Source: Notospermus geniculatus (lineage: Eukaryota; Nemertea; Pilidiophora; Heteronemertea; Lineidae). Taken from it: DNA of 64,000 bases. The notes under the pieces are model-generated. The model was not told the origin of the DNA. It did not search any database and was given only the letters and a program-made list of their open reading frames with translations. A program made the position numbers and the translations under genes. The stretch spans positions 173,003 through 237,002 of the forward strand of contig NMRB01000316.1 in the NCBI GenBank assembly GCA_002633025.1, given 5' to 3'. This document shows positions 12,051-23,562 of this stretch, in pieces. Each line of letters opens with the position of its first letter. The stretch's first letter is position 1.

Positions 12051-13600
12051 ACGAGTTGAGATCCCATAGAGAGCAACTTGCACGAATAATGCTCTCAAGG
12101 AGAACCGCACCTTTAATGTTTATATCATCACCAGGAGAGTGACGTGATTAACAACCGGGGCCACCTGGTGTGGTCCTATTTGCTACAATGTGACCAGATA
12201 GTGTCATAAACCTTCCGCTTCGACGGCAAAACCTGAGAACAATGGCAATCCGTTGCTCACCCCTGATAATGGATCGTTTGGAAACATGAGCGGTTTATCT
12301 CCGTATATGTTGAAGGAAGAAGTACGCTAACGCAGCCGTAATGTCCCCCAAAGGTGAGAGAAATTGGATTTTGTGACGAGAGAATGCAAGTGAGATGGTA
12401 GCAATCTAGTCTGAATTGTCCGACTATTTGTTATATCACCCCTGGGCAAATATTAAGCTGGAGTGGGAGGTAAATAGGCTTTATTCCTGATCACATGCCC
12501 ACGCCAGCTGGGTCCGCGTCGAGAGTGAAATATATTATCTTGTATCTGTCATCCAGATTGTTTTCCGATAAGTGGATGTTCTGTTGTGCGTTGCAGTTTT
12601 TTGGTCAGAAATTTGCCATACTACATTGTGTCAAACTCGTGTTTGGTTGGTTTGGTAGCAAAAGGGAAAAGCCATTTCAATAACCAAGTCTTATGTCTGT
12701 GAGGTTAAAGTGAATGGCTCGCGGGGTTTGTAGACAGTTGTTTGTTGACATGTCCTCAAATCAAGCGCCGTTTTGAGAAAAAGGCGAAAGAAGGATTTTA
12801 GTTTAATGGGAAATGCATTAGACAGCCAAACTTCGGAGGCATATTCTGCAAAATCTGCCGCTTCGAAATCAGTGTGAATAGTACAAAATGTACATTTTGA
12901 CCGACAGAATTTGAAAATGTCATTAACCCATTTTAACAAATTTTTTCTGGAACCCCGTCCCCAGGTGCACGTTCGCATATTTGCACAGGTTTTGCCTATG
13001 ACTGGAGCACAGCTTTGCCTGGAGACTAGGTTCACTCTCTATGGGAGGTACCACCAAAAATCAAAACAAACCCCGCGAGCCATTCGCTTTAACTTGGCGG
13101 AAGGAACGAATTTTGAAGGATTTTCGGATGGACACTCACTGAGAGCTTTCCAGAGAATACCTCTAGGGCAGGTGGTAGCCCCTCAAGCTCTTTTACAGAT
13201 TTTTATTTTCAGCCAATTTGACCATGGCTGTGAAAGGGGTAAGAAATATGTCAGCCTCTTATGGCCTGGCTCTTCCTCTCCAGCTGCTCCAACCCGCCTT
13301 GTCAGTGCCATATTTCACTGTTAGTATCCAGGATATAAATGGCAGCCTCATCAATAATAAATGAGTAATTTGGGCCGTCCTTTTGCCAAACTGATCACAT
13401 TGGTGAGAGGTAGACACCCCTGCCTCATTTTCAGTTTTAATAGCTTCTGAATTTTTCATACGGTGTTGAATCCCTGTAGATGGATCTTATACGGCTGGAA
13501 ATAGTCTTAATGATTTAGGCTGGTATTGCAAGGTTGTCTGGACACCATCCACGTCTGTCTTAGCATGATCCACAATGTCGATGATTGTGTCTTCTCATAA
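12051..13600. other. Non-coding stretch, nothing recognised
   Basis: Part of this segment (12680-13100) is a weak inverted repeat: GCCATTCACTTTAACC-like sequence at 12705 in one orientation and GCCATTCGCTTTAACTTGGC at 13079 in the other. It is probably a decayed foldback. No coding support. Confidence 0.4.
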
Positions 13601-13611
13601 ACCCCGCAGGG

Positions 13612-14415
13612 GTTCGTGCTTTTCATGATCCACAAGGGTTTGCCCATGGTCTGCTTTGTCATTGCATTATCCACAAGGGTTTGTCCATGGTCTGCCTTGT
13701 CATTGCATGATCCACAAGGGTTTGTCCATGGTCTGCCTTGTCATTGCATGATCTGCAATGGTTTGTCCATGGTCTGCCTTGTCATTGCATGATCCACAAA
13801 GACTTGTCCAAGGTCCGCCTTGTCATTGCATGATCTGCAATGGTTTGTCCATGTCTGCCTTGTCATTGCATGATCCACAAAGGCTTGTCCATGGTCTGCC
13901 TTGTCATTGCATGATCTGCAATGGTTTGTCCATGGTCGAGCTTGTCAATGCATGATCCTCAAGGGTTTGTCCATGGGTCTGCCTTGTCATTGCATGATCC
14001 ACAAGAGTTTGTTGATGGTCTGCCTGTCATTGCATGATCTGCAATGGTTTGTCCATGGTCTGCTTTGTCATTGTATGAGCCTCAAGGGTGTGTCCATGGT
14101 CTGCCTTGTCATTGCATGATCCACAAGGGTTTGTCCATGGTCTGCCCTGTCATTGCATGACCCACAAGGGTTTATCCATGGTCTGCCTTGTCATTGCATG
14201 ATCTGCAAGGGTTTGTCCATGGTCAAGCTTGTCAATGCATGATCCACAAGGATTTCTCCATGGTCTGCCTTGGTCTACCAAGGGTTTGTCCATGGTCTGC
14301 CTTGTCATTGCATGATCTGCAAGAGTTTGTCCATGGTCTGCCTTGTCATTGCATGATCCACAAAGGTTTATCCATGGTCTGCCTTGTCATTACATGATCT
14401 GCAAGAGTTTGTCCA
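13612..14415. repeat. Minisatellite, unit about 41 bp
   Basis: About nineteen copies of CATGATCCACAAGGGTTTGT followed by CCATGGTCTGCCTTGTCATTG. Two variants (ATCCACAAGG and ATCTGCAATGG) alternate in the centre, which suggests growth by two-unit blocks. Confidence 0.9.
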
Positions 14416-15024
14416 TGTCCAGTCTAGACTGGTCCTGTCTTTATTGCCTACACATCCGCACCACCAAGTCCACATCCGCACCACCAAGTCTACCTGATGG
14501 TTAAAGACAGAGTAAATAGTTGAAAATAGTCGTAAGGAATTCGGATGGTTTATTTTTTTGTCGCAGTGTGCAGTGCCTGTCTGAGGTGGAAGTCGTCGCC
14601 GTATTGGATAATCATCCATTGGTCAGCTTTGATGAGAGCCTGTCAAATCGTTGCGTTACACCCGGAAACGGTTTCACCATATAACCAAAGATAGGAGCTC
14701 CAGCATGCCAGTCAACATCGTAACGATCGTAACTCAGGGTTTTTTATTGTCCTCCTTTGGATAAATCACTCTGATTCAGTGATAAAGTAACACTCTTGGT
14801 TTCCTTTCTCATTTCTTCAAATCTAATCAAAGCTGCCACTCTGTCTGGCCATGTTGGAAAAAAACAGGTCCTGTCTGCCATAAAACAGGTTGAGTGTGGA
14901 CCACCTGGGTCAGAATAATGGCCAAATTCTGCCTTTACCGAATTTTCTCAATTGGCAATGACATGAATACGGTGTTATGCGGCAGGGTGATGCCTCGCTG
15001 GTTTGGATGGGGTCGTGCATCATC

Positions 15025-15124
15025 CATCCTCCTATAGCAGGGCTTTGGTCTCGTTCCTCTTCATACACCTCGCACTCAAAGTGGATGAAGCGGAGCGAGG
15101 TAAAAACCCTGCTGTGGGAGGATG
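15025..15124. mobile_element. Hairpin MITE, CATCCTCC family, copy 2
   Basis: Inverted ends CATCCTCCTATAGCAGGGCT and AAAAACCCTGCTGTGGGAGG. GTGCATC occurs on both sides and may mark the target duplication. Confidence 0.7.
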
Positions 15125-15426
15125 TGCATCACCAAGTATGCAAAAGAACCTGCCTGCATGTTTATAGATATGAACTGATGTTTTTGCCTTGCCTGGGGGA
15201 GAAACCACAGTAGATCATATGTTGTTTATTTGTAATCATGCTTCAAACTTGACCATGTTTGGGCGAGGGGAGTGCAGTGCACCGGGCCCGTAAATATGGC
15301 AAAGTGGTGTAGGGGGAATTGTTCAACCTAGAAGAGACAAATCATCCTAATGTAGTGGAGTGCAGGGACATGCTTCCATTTTGTACCCGGCAAGTCCAAT
15401 ATCGGTTACGAGCAGAAGTACGATGG

Positions 15427-15545
15427 GCTGTCAGATTGGTACAGTGGAAACATCTGTGCCTGTCACCTATGAGGTTGCTGGTTCAATCCCCAAACAGACT
15501 CATCCTCCATGTGATAAAGAAGGGGGTTTCTCTCTGACCTGAGGG
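15427..15545 (+). mobile_element. tRNA-like SINE head
   Basis: GTCAGATTGGTACAGTGGAA and GAGGTTGCTGGTTCAATCCC resemble tRNA boxes A and B at normal spacing. The structure continues into CTCATCCTCCATGTG. It is a plus-strand copy of the SINE family also at 21795 and 2831. Confidence 0.55.
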
Positions 15546-15674
15546 GGAGGTGCAAGTGGAGTCTGCCCTCCCTTATGCTGCAAAAGTTTGTTTTTACCAT
15601 GATTTGCATGGATTTCAGTTTGTGCACCACCTCTATAATGCAGCCATAGAAGTCATGGATCCCTCCCCTTACCC

Positions 15675-15767
15675 CATCCTCCCATAGCAGGGCTTTGGTC
15701 TTGCTCCTCTTCATACAATCGAGTGGATAGAGAGGACGAGGAAAAAACCCTGCTGTGGGAGGATGCA
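15675..15767. mobile_element. Hairpin MITE, CATCCTCC family, copy 3
   Basis: 93 bp with inverted ends CATCCTCCCATAGCAGGGCT and ACCCTGCTGTGGGAGGATG, flanked by the direct repeat CTTACCC (15668-15674 and 15768-15774). Confidence 0.75.
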
Positions 15768-15774
15768 CTTACCC

Positions 15775-16584
15775 AAATTCCCAGATCTACCCCTGCTGAC
15801 AGCGTAGGTTTCCTCCTATTGAGAATTTTCTATGAAGCGAATTTTACCATATTTGGCACTCAGCTCTCAATTCAATATTCGAGAGGGAAGATACGGACAT
15901 CGTAAACCACGCTGAGCGTATAGTCCCTTTAAGGGCTCGCTAATCCATGCTAACCTCCAGATACTATATTGAATGTAGCATGCGGCTTATTGATTATCCT
16001 GAGGATGGCGTGAGAAGGGTCATAAGCAGCAGCTTTGTAGCGAAGTATACTGATGAACTGTGCATGAATTGATTTCAGTCCTCTGTGATCTGCTGTATGT
16101 TGTATACCATACTAACCTACTGCTGGTCGGCTTAGTTGCCAATAAAGTCACAAGTACTTGCACTCATCCCCAGTAGATGAGTATCCAAAATATTTTGGGT
16201 GGCGCATCAGATGCAAGTCTAGCCGATTCTCTCTGTTGCAGTCAGAGCCTAGACTGGTACCCGGTCCCAACTTAGCTCACGGAGAAAGGGACGGGTATTG
16301 GGCGGCCATACTTGGCAGAAAGCTGCCAGGTTATGACGTCACAGAAGATTCTCCTCAGTACTGAGAAATAGCTTACTTACCTCACATCCCAAAATAGCTA
16401 ACCAATCAACTGCGACGTTACAAATTCAAATTCAAAAAGAGCTAGCTAATCAACTGTGTCGTTACATCAGGCAATACCAGTCTCTTATCCTTGAGCTATG
16501 TTGGGAACCAGTCTAGTCAGAGCCTAGTGTAGGCCTAGGTGGCAGCACTGATGGTAAGCCAGAATGGCCCCCAGTGGTTGCTGG
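15775..16584. other. Non-coding stretch, nothing recognised
   Basis: There is a short repeat of GCTAACCAATCAACTG / GCTAGCTAATCAACTG at 16396 and 16441. No gene or element ends were seen. Confidence 0.4.
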
Positions 16585-16589
16585 CTAAA

Positions 16590-17100
16590 GCCGGCAACAC
16601 ACCAGGCAATATCGCAAGTGACCCACATACTTGCCACCGATCTTCTCTCCAGCCACCGCTGACGAGGCAATATTGTCTTTGGCATTGTTTGACAATGGGC
16701 GAACATCACTGGCCAGGGTTTCCGCCAGGAAAAAAAATGAGGGTACGGACCCAAAAAAATTTTTTTTGAAAAAAAATTTTTTTGAAAAAATTTTTTTTTG
16801 AAATTTTTTCTTTTTTGATTTTAAAAAGGTTTTAAACGATGTTTGGTGCCATTTTAGGCATATTTTGAAGCATAAAATCATGCCGATTGTTTGGTTTCAT
16901 CCGGCATGTCATGGAAAAATGGTTACCCAACGTTTTTGAGGGTACGGATCCGTACCCTGGAAAAATTTAAGGGGACGGAATTTTACCCTCTGGCGGAAAC
17001 CCTGCTGGCGATAGGATTCAACACATTGCTGTCCAGCGCACACTTGGCGTCAACAGCTAATTTTGCTTGCTTGCAATATCACCTAATGTACTGCAGGCTA
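16590..17100. mobile_element. AGCACACCAGG-family repeat split by a younger element
   Basis: The outer parts (16590-16713 and 17005-17100) align with 9535-9720: CACACCAGGCAATATCGCAA, GACAATGGGCGAACATCACT and then GATAGGATTCAACACATTGC. The inner part is a separate element described next. Confidence 0.7.
16714..17004. mobile_element. CAGGGTTTCCGCC element inserted in the preceding repeat
   Basis: Terminal inverted repeats CAGGGTTTCCGCCAG and CTGGCGGAAACCCTG bound 291 bp with repeated GAGGGTACGG motifs and long A/T runs. Both sides carry CTGGC, and removing the insert restores the 9640-type sequence CATC-CTGGCG. A second copy is at 28526-28791. No transposase is present. Confidence 0.78.
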
Positions 17101-17104
17101 TAAG

Positions 17105-17165
17105 TTACACACCATGAACCACCGCTACTGTTGGTTACACCATGAACCACCGCTACTGTTGGTTA
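17105..17165. repeat. Two-copy tandem repeat, 29 bp
   Basis: CACCATGAACCACCGCTACT followed by GTTGGTTA is present twice in a row. Confidence 0.8.
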
Positions 17166-17719
17166 CAAATTTGAAACATGAACACTAGATGGCGCCTCAC
17201 AACTTTTCTGTTCGATTGACCAATGATAGCCCATTATTGGGGACGTAGGCCTAACACCAACGTGTTGAAAACAGAATGGCAACAACGTGCGGCAAGTGAG
17301 AAAGAGATACCACAAAGAGTGATATTTTGCCGATGGATTTTCATTTATCATTTGATAGCATAATTATTAGCTACTCGGCAAGTTGACAGAGTTTTTTTGC
17401 ACTAAGCACTTCATCCCCCAGGGCCAAAACCTTGAAAGTTGCCAAGAATTTCCCAGGAACTACGTTTTTTTTTCAAAATTGATTTTTTCCGATTGGTTAT
17501 GAAATACCATTGTTGGAGTTTGTGTCATCATGAACTAATAAAAGAATAGTTTATGGTGTCATATATCCAGGGTCTGAGGAATATTGTGAATGAAATGAAC
17601 ATTTCAAAAACACCCACACCACTTTCTATTTATCAATCTAAATGTATCAAAATAAGATATTCTTTTATTTGATATCACTACTGCAAATGTCATTCTTCAT
17701 TGAGCGGGCAGCACACCAG

Positions 17720-18180
17720 CGGCCGTATGCACCAACGAAGATTATCTTGAACTCAGGTTGAGCCGCAGCTTTTCATTTGTTCAGGTTTGCCAGAGCATGA
17801 TGGGACAATGGAAAAATTGTGGCTCAACCTGAGTTCCATCTTCGATAATCGAAGGCCGATCTGCTCACCACTACGTTACATCGCACATCACCCTTCGAGA
17901 AATAGACCAGTCGGCGGCGTATCTTGGCACGATGCCAACTTTACCGGGCGACCAATCATATTGCACTTTATATTGGGTCTTCGGCTACCACTCTTTGTAC
18001 CAAGATTTAAATTTTACAACACCGATTCTGATTGGCCTCTTCTTCTCGAGGCGGCAGATACGCCGTGGACCGGTCAATTTCTCGAAGGGTGATGTGCGGT
18101 GTAACGCAGTGGATAGCAGATCGGCCTTCGATCATCAAAGATGCCTGAGTTCAAGATAATCTTCGTTGGTGCATACGACC
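17720..18180. mobile_element. GGCCGTATGCACCAACG MITE, itself interrupted
   Basis: The left end CGGCCGTATGCACCAACGAA and right end TTCGTTGGTGCATACGACC are inverted and continue through GATTATCTTGAACTCAGG. Target duplication CCAG (17716-17719, 18181-18184). An uninterrupted 148 bp relative is at 22004-22151. Confidence 0.8.
17837..18143. mobile_element. Foldback inserted in the MITE at 17720-18180
   Basis: Arms of about 75 bases (CATCTTCGATAATCGAAGGC ... CATCACCCTTCGAGAAA) are mirrored at the right (TTTCTCGAAGGGTGATG ... GGCCTTCGATCATCAAAGAT). A 9 bp direct repeat CCTGAGTTC (17828-17836 and 18144-18152) flanks it. The uninterrupted relative at 22100 has this 9-mer once. Confidence 0.85.
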
Positions 18181-18300
18181 CCAGGTGATATCACAATAGA
18201 TCTGATCACCACCCAGCAAAATCGGCTGTTGACGTCAGGTGTGCGCTGGACAATGATGCGTGAAATCTTCTCACCAGCGATGGTTGCCCAATGATGCAGT

Positions 18301-19059
18301 CCATTGTCTATAGATTTCATTGAGAGATATAAAGGGAAGTGTAACCCCGCCCAGATACGCTCTTTCAGAATGATATCGATTTCAACATATACTGAATTAC
18401 ATGTGCCTTATGTGACTGATGTGTAAACAAGATCTATTTTTTGTTGAAATCTGATCGGAAGCCAAATCTATGGTATCGGTAAAGTTGAGATCGCCCACTT
18501 ACATGTACACCAAGACTTGGCCCCTTTCTGTGTGGCATTTTTGACCCGCTCCAGCAAAAGCCACTGCTTTCGCAGGTGATAATCACTGGTCATCAGTTTA
18601 CTCAACTATTGTCACTGCTGTCCTCTACTGTTGTCAACTTGCAGAGACGTACATTTCAGCTATTGTTGTAAGGCCATTAACGCTTTCCTCGGTTGCAACA
18701 TGTGCCTTCTTTTGCTAGATTGGGTCACCCTTTCCTTGCTTTAAAAAAATTCAACAATATTTCAAGAGTGCAAGCGCCAGCTCAGAGCATTACAGCTACT
18801 CATCAAACAATACTGGGCAATGTTTATGTAATGTAGAAGGGAACTGAAGCACCCGGAGAAAACTATGTTGTCAAGGAGAGTTCGCCCTCTCTACCATATA
18901 AACCTACATGTATGGTACGACTGGAGATCGAACGTGCACCCTCCGTGGTGGCAGGGTGGGGTGTTTCAACAATGTCACCCCGACAGCCCACCTAGTTTTA
19001 TCTATCATATTTGTGCCTTTTACATTTATTTCCTGCTCTGACATATCCATGTAGTTACC
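18301..19059. other. Non-coding stretch with a minus-strand SINE head
   Basis: GATCGAACGTGCACCCTCCG and CACCCCGACAGCCCACC at 18927-18992 resemble the reverse complement of the tRNA-like SINE head. Sequence near 18570-18700 (GTTTACTCAACTATTGTCAC, CATTAACGCTTTCCTCGGTT) also recurs near 51790-51905, marking another dispersed repeat. Confidence 0.45.
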
Positions 19060-19420
19060 AGGGTTCTCCACAGGGTTTGAAACAGACCGGGTGCTGGTGA
19101 CGTCACACGGTTACTGATATCGGAAGCCGCTGCCGCACGCGCATCCTCAGCGGGGGTCTGGGGCCTCCCTCACAAAATTTGAAATCTAGAAGCCCTGAAA
19201 TGCGATTTTCCAGCATTTCGGAACACAAATCTAGCTCCTGTCATGCCTGTTAGTGCTTGGAAAACCTCAGCATGCTCAGTGTTATTTAAAGTGGATAATT
19301 TTGACCGGGCGGAGATTTTTTTGACCGGGCGGCAGATTTTTAGACCGGGTGCTGAGATCAATCCTGCATTTTAGAACGGGTGCCGCGCCCGTTCTGTTAA
19401 ACTAGTGGAGAACCCCGAGT
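19060..19420. mobile_element. Element with GGGTTCTCCAC ends
   Basis: ACCAGGGTTCTCCACAGGGT at the left is matched by ACTAGTGGAGAACCCC at the right. The interior repeats GACCGGGCGG. The end sequence resembles hAT-type non-autonomous elements. I did not find a clear target duplication. Confidence 0.55.
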
Positions 19421-20004
19421 TACCTGAGGGATGACTTCCTAAAACAATTGCATCGTCATGACATATGTGTACCAGTCTCATCCGCAGTCAATAGTCGGCT
19501 ACAGACGACTAAAAATAGTGTTAAACTATATGAAAATAGAATCGAAATGAACAACACACTATGAAAGATGACACTTGGAAAAAATCACATTTAGCGGGAG
19601 CTGACATTTTCTCAAACAGAATGCTTTGATTTTTGCATCCCCAACCCTAATTCTCTGGCTTTATCTTTATAACTAATGCACGCAGCAGTCCTTGTGGAAG
19701 ATTTCCTTTTCGTATGCATGGTTGCACTATAATTGAACATTCAGAGCGCCGATTCTTTATAAGATCTTGATAGCGCTAGCTATCTCCAATGTGGTATTTC
19801 GTCATATCGATCTGATGTGGTTATTTTTGTAAGCCGTGGTCGCGGAATCTGGCACGTTGATTCAGAATGAGCTCGAGTAGCAAGTGAAGTTTTTACCGCG
19901 AGGACTTCACATGTTTTGAAAAGATGGATAAAGATTGTTTTGAAAAAACAAACTCGTGATTGAAGTTGATCGATCAAAGAGAAGTATGTCGCTTAACCAT
20001 TTCA

Positions 20005-20187
20005 GTGCCGGTGTTACATCTGCCAGTGCTCCATGCGTAAGTGTTTCCCCTTATTGTTTGGGAAATGCTGGCAGATAGATCGACACGTTTCTCTGTGTGT
20101 CTCCTATTGTCAAGACACAGTTTATTCCGTCAGACAATAATAGGGAAACTCACATATGGGGAACACTAAAAAACGTTACACCGGCTG
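20005..20187. repeat. Inverted repeat, about 180 bp
   Basis: CAGTGCCGGTGTTACATCTG at the left is complementary to AACGTTACACCGGCTG at the right. A second match is GTGTTTCCCCTTATTGTTTG with CAATAATAGGGAAACTCAC. It is probably a decayed MITE. Nothing is recognised at 19421-20000. Confidence 0.5.
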
Positions 20188-20304
20188 TATTTTGGTCCTA
20201 ATTTTAATAGCATGTCGAATCCTGGTAAACCGGGCTAAAGCACTATTGGCCCTGTTAAGTATGGAAGTGGCTATCTCAAGCTACTCATGTTCCTGGTTTT
20301 GAGG

Positions 20305-20660
20305 TCTTCTAAGCCAGCAGCACACCAGGTGATATCACAAGCAATCTACTCGCCGCCAATCTTCTTGCCAGCCACTGTACACCAGGGCGGGCCGTCACGA
20401 AACTCCGATAGCACTAATAGTGCCTGACAGAGAGGTATGCAATGGCTTTTACCATTACAGAATTTCTCTGTTAGGCCCTGTTAGTGCTAACGGAGTTTCT
20501 TGGCGGTCGGCCCAGGTGATTTTGGTATTGTTTGATAATGGGCGAGCATCGCTAGCAAGAAGATTCCCCGCATTAACACGTATTCCCCTGGCGTTAACAC
20601 GTTGCTCGTTAGTGGGATATCACTTGTGTTACCTGGTGTGCTGTTGGCATGTCCTTGCGT
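20305..20660. mobile_element. AGCACACCAGG-family repeat, near full length
   Basis: The left end GCCAGCAGCACACCAGGTGA and the right end GTTACCTGGTGTGCTGTTGGC are inverted. The internal GATAATGGGCGAGCATCGCT matches the other copies. A segment at 20385-20510 (TCACGAAACTCCGATAGCAC ... GTTAGTGCTAACGGAGTTTC) is a further small foldback inside it. Confidence 0.7.
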
Positions 20661-21130
20661 AGGCAAAAGGTACAAGGCACTGCAGCCTGATAACCACTAG
20701 ACTATCAGGACTCCTTTTTGGCAGTCATGAAATGTAGACACGAAAATGGTACCGTATCAAAACTCCCTGTGTCGTACAGATACAGCTCAGGCTGTGACAA
20801 TTTAGTTCAGGTAAATAGAACAACACATGCATTTACCCTCTATTAATATTTTATATCAGATCTCGACTAATCGTCCCCAGGGTTGACCATGCGCAAACAA
20901 TTATTGGGCGACATTTTGCACCGTGTTGATTATTCATGCGATGCGAAATTCTTCGGCAACTTTTAGCCACATGCCGCTGAATTAACCACTTGGTACGGAA
21001 ATGTGTGTCATAATGATGTCATGTTGTGCATTCATAATGACGTCATGTAGTGCATTCATGTGCGTGACACCAATTGAGGGTTGAACCTGCAACAATGCAA
21101 CCGGTGCACTGCACCACTTTGACAGCCAAA

Positions 21131-21339
21131 ACCGTATACGCAAATATTTTCGTGGGATAATATTTCACGAATAGGACATTTTGTTCCTGTTTTGCGTGGA
21201 CTAATGTTCACGTCAAGGGCAGGGAATAGAACTGACTGGATTGTTGGGGGAACCGTTCCTGCGTGTATTAATATTCGCGATGAAATTTTGATTTCACGAT
21301 TTTCGCGAGAATTTTTACACCCGAAAATGCGTATACGGT
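21131..21339. mobile_element. MITE with ACCGTATACGC ends
   Basis: ACCGTATACGCAAATATTTT is mirrored by CCGAAAATGCGTATACGGT. It lies inside a minus-strand SINE head (GGTTGAACCTGCAAC ... CACTTTGACAGCC at 21072-21130). Confidence 0.65.
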
Positions 21340-21794
21340 AGTTTGGATTATTCTGGTTCAATGTTCTATCCTTTCCATTCCATTTGCTTAATTCTCTGGC
21401 AGAAATAAAATCCAATAAAATTTAATATTTTCTTTGCTCCATATTTTTCCAATCCGAAATCCCTCCTACTATTTTCAGAGAATAAACCAGAGATTTTCTA
21501 TTTCATCTTGTGTTTGATTTAAAACTTCTGACAAAAGGCAAAAATTGGATTTTAAAGTTTTAAAAGAAAAGCAATCCATCAATTTCTATCCCAGAATTCA
21601 ACGGCATAACGACGTCGTGTGATGTATCCCGAACTAGAAAGAAAAACTGAATAATGGCATTTGAGTTCTATAAATAGGAAATATCACGCCTTGAAATCAA
21701 TAGATTTTATTGCACAGACGAGACTTGAAAGTTAAAAGGAAGGTCTCCGATATGAGCCGGGGTTTGTTTGGCAAGGAAACTGCAACTGTCTCAA

Positions 21795-21945
21795 GGTCGT
21801 CAAAGTGGTGTAGTGCAGACATCAGCAACTGTCACCTATGACACTGTAGGTGCAGCTCCCAATTAGGCCAATCCATGTGTATTGGACAGGGCCGGTTTCT
21901 CCTGCGGCTCTGGTTTTCTCCTGCATTACAGTGGTACCTCTCTAT
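21795..21945 (+). mobile_element. tRNA-derived SINE, fairly complete
   Basis: Head GTCAAAGTGGTGTAGTGCAG with ACTGTAGGTGCAGCTCCC, then a body containing CTCTGGTTTTCTCCTGCATT. The same body motif (CTCTGGTTTCCTCCTGC) occurs at 6218, 22857 and 38255, marking truncated relatives. DNA with TCTCTATTAAGGACAC and TTGAGAGGTG at 21942-22000 follows and looks like a fragment of a separate DNA element. Confidence 0.55.
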
Positions 21946-22003
21946 TAAGGACACATAACCTGGGACTGACAAATGATGTCCTCAATTGAGAGGTGTTCTT
22001 AAT

Positions 22004-22151
22004 GGGCCGTATACACCAAACGAAGATTATCTTGAACTCAGGTTGAGCCACAACTTTTCAGTTGTTCAGATTTGCCAGGGCATGATGTGACAATGGAAAA
22101 GTAGTGGCTCAACCTGAGTTCAAGATAATCTTCGTTTGGTGCATACGGCCC
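22004..22151. mobile_element. GGGCCGTATGCACC MITE, uninterrupted copy
   Basis: 148 bp, with ends GGGCCGTATACACCAAACGA and TCGTTTGGTGCATACGGCCC and arms of about 48 bases nearly fully complementary. It is the reference for the split copy at 17720-18180. Confidence 0.8.
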
Positions 22152-22159
22152 ATTATGTT

Positions 22160-22229
22160 ATGGTAAACATAAAGTCGTCTCCAGATCTTGCAAATTTGCA
22201 AGATCTGGAGACAATTTTATGTTTACCAT
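22160..22229. repeat. 70 bp near-perfect palindrome
   Basis: ATGGTAAACATAAA, then TCTCCAGATCTTGCAAA, then the exact mirror TTTGCAAGATCTGGAGA and TTTATGTTTACCAT. There is almost no loop. It starts eight bases after the MITE at 22004-22151. Confidence 0.8.
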
Positions 22230-22239
22230 CTATCACTTG

Positions 22240-22905
22240 AAGAGGTGGACGATGGGAATCCAACCCGGAACCTCAGTAGTGACAGGCGCTGATGTTTCCG
22301 TTGCACCACTCTGACAGGGTTTTCAGGGGTGGATCCAGGATTCGGGAAAAGAGGGCGCGCCTTGTGCTACTAAACATTGAAATCTGCAGTGAATTTCAAA
22401 GATTTGATCCAAATTCCAGAATTTCATGGTCAATTTTACAGATTTGTTGGCCAAAAGGGGGTGCGTGCTCCCCCTTTGATCGCGCCTGGTTTTAGGAAGC
22501 CTAAGGTGCCAAGAATAGTACACCCGTCCTTCTGATCTAAACAATATGGATAACACTACTCTCGTTGACGCTAATTGATCATTAATTGATCGCCAACGAA
22601 GCTTCGCCTATATTTGGAAAAGTAGAAGCCTCTGTCTCACTTCCTACATTCCGTTATAACCCACGCGTGTACGACAAAAATTAATCAATAGCTTTTAATT
22701 GGAGAGAAATGAGCATATGACAGGGTGGAAGACTGCATGCTGTACATCATGAATATTGATAGTCTTTGTAATTAAGTTGAGCTAACGGGTCTTATGGGAC
22801 ATCCATCCATCCATCTCCTCCAATAGCAACAGGATGAACCAGAACTCTCTCCGAATGCTCTGGTTTCCTCCTGCGGTACATTATTCTGCCAATATTATCT
22901 CGAGA
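22240..22905. mobile_element. SINE head (minus) and other repeat fragments
   Basis: ATCCAACCCGGAACCTCAGT and GTTGCACCACTCTGACAG at 22258-22317 are a reversed SINE head. Bases 22325-22490 (GGTGGATCCAGGATTCGGG ... GGCCAAAAGGGGGTGCGTGC) share a repeat with 41180-41365 in the opposite orientation. CTCTGGTTTCCTCCTGC at 22857 is a SINE body piece. Confidence 0.5.
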
Positions 22906-23130
22906 TCTGATAATAGAGTTCTTGCAATCGGCTGGACATGACTACAATTTCATAGGTTATAGTTTTCTATTGTCTGAGCATACCTGAAAAATAGATAGGC
23001 GTAGATGTTGGCCTAACCGAGCGGTGGCAAAAACTAACTGGTGTTTGGCACTCAGCTCTTGATTGTTGGTATTTTTTAGGCCCTCTCTGTCTCTTGAAGA
23101 GTAAGTGACTAGAGCACAAGTCATTGTTGA

Positions 23131-23343
23131 GCCTAGTTCATACTTCGATGCACAACCATCGGCGTTCGCCGCACAATCAAAATCTGGACACCGACTTCGC
23201 AGAGTTGATTCGTACTTCAGCAACAGCGACGCAATATGAAATGCCTCAAGTTATTACAGTCTCACGATCAGACGCCGACCAAATCGCATGAGATTGCGCG
23301 ATCGGTCGCCGACGATGGACGTGCGGCGGAGTATGAACTAGGC
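23131..23343. mobile_element. GCCTAGTTCATACTTCG MITE, second copy
   Basis: Ends GCCTAGTTCATACTTCGATG and GCGGAGTATGAACTAGGC are inverted. Internal GTCGGCGTCC/GACGCCGACC motifs match copy 11588-11824 in the opposite orientation. It ends 220 bp before the SYDE-like exon. Confidence 0.7.
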
Positions 23344-23562
23344 TTTATACTGCACAGCGTAACCCACTACTGACCATCAAGATTTCCTTTATGGCAGTGT
23401 GGTTAGCACGCCCTTACCATCCAAACTGCCTGTTTGATGAACTGGAGACAACACGGGCTACAGCAGAAAAATAACACACCGTCAAACTTAGTGACCTTCT
23501 CTCTGACACGATACAAGTTGGTCAGCTAGACTCATGTTTTTGCCCATTTCTTGTCATTTCAG

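Larger units (their letters stand above)
17706..18300. mobile_element. AGCACACCAGG-family repeat hosting nested insertions
   Basis: Host sequence GCGGGCAGCACACCAG (to 17719) resumes as CCAGGTGATATCACAATAGA at 18181. It continues with family-like GATCTGATCACCACC and ACAATGATGCGTG. The intervening 461 bp are younger elements. Confidence 0.65.

Noticed and set aside
11696-12142. 148-codon open frame
   Set aside because: It runs through two MITEs (11588-11824 and 11942-12050), so it is not a gene.
13612-14415. CRISPR-like regular repeats
   Set aside because: Units are contiguous with no unique spacers and the context is animal DNA; this is a minisatellite.
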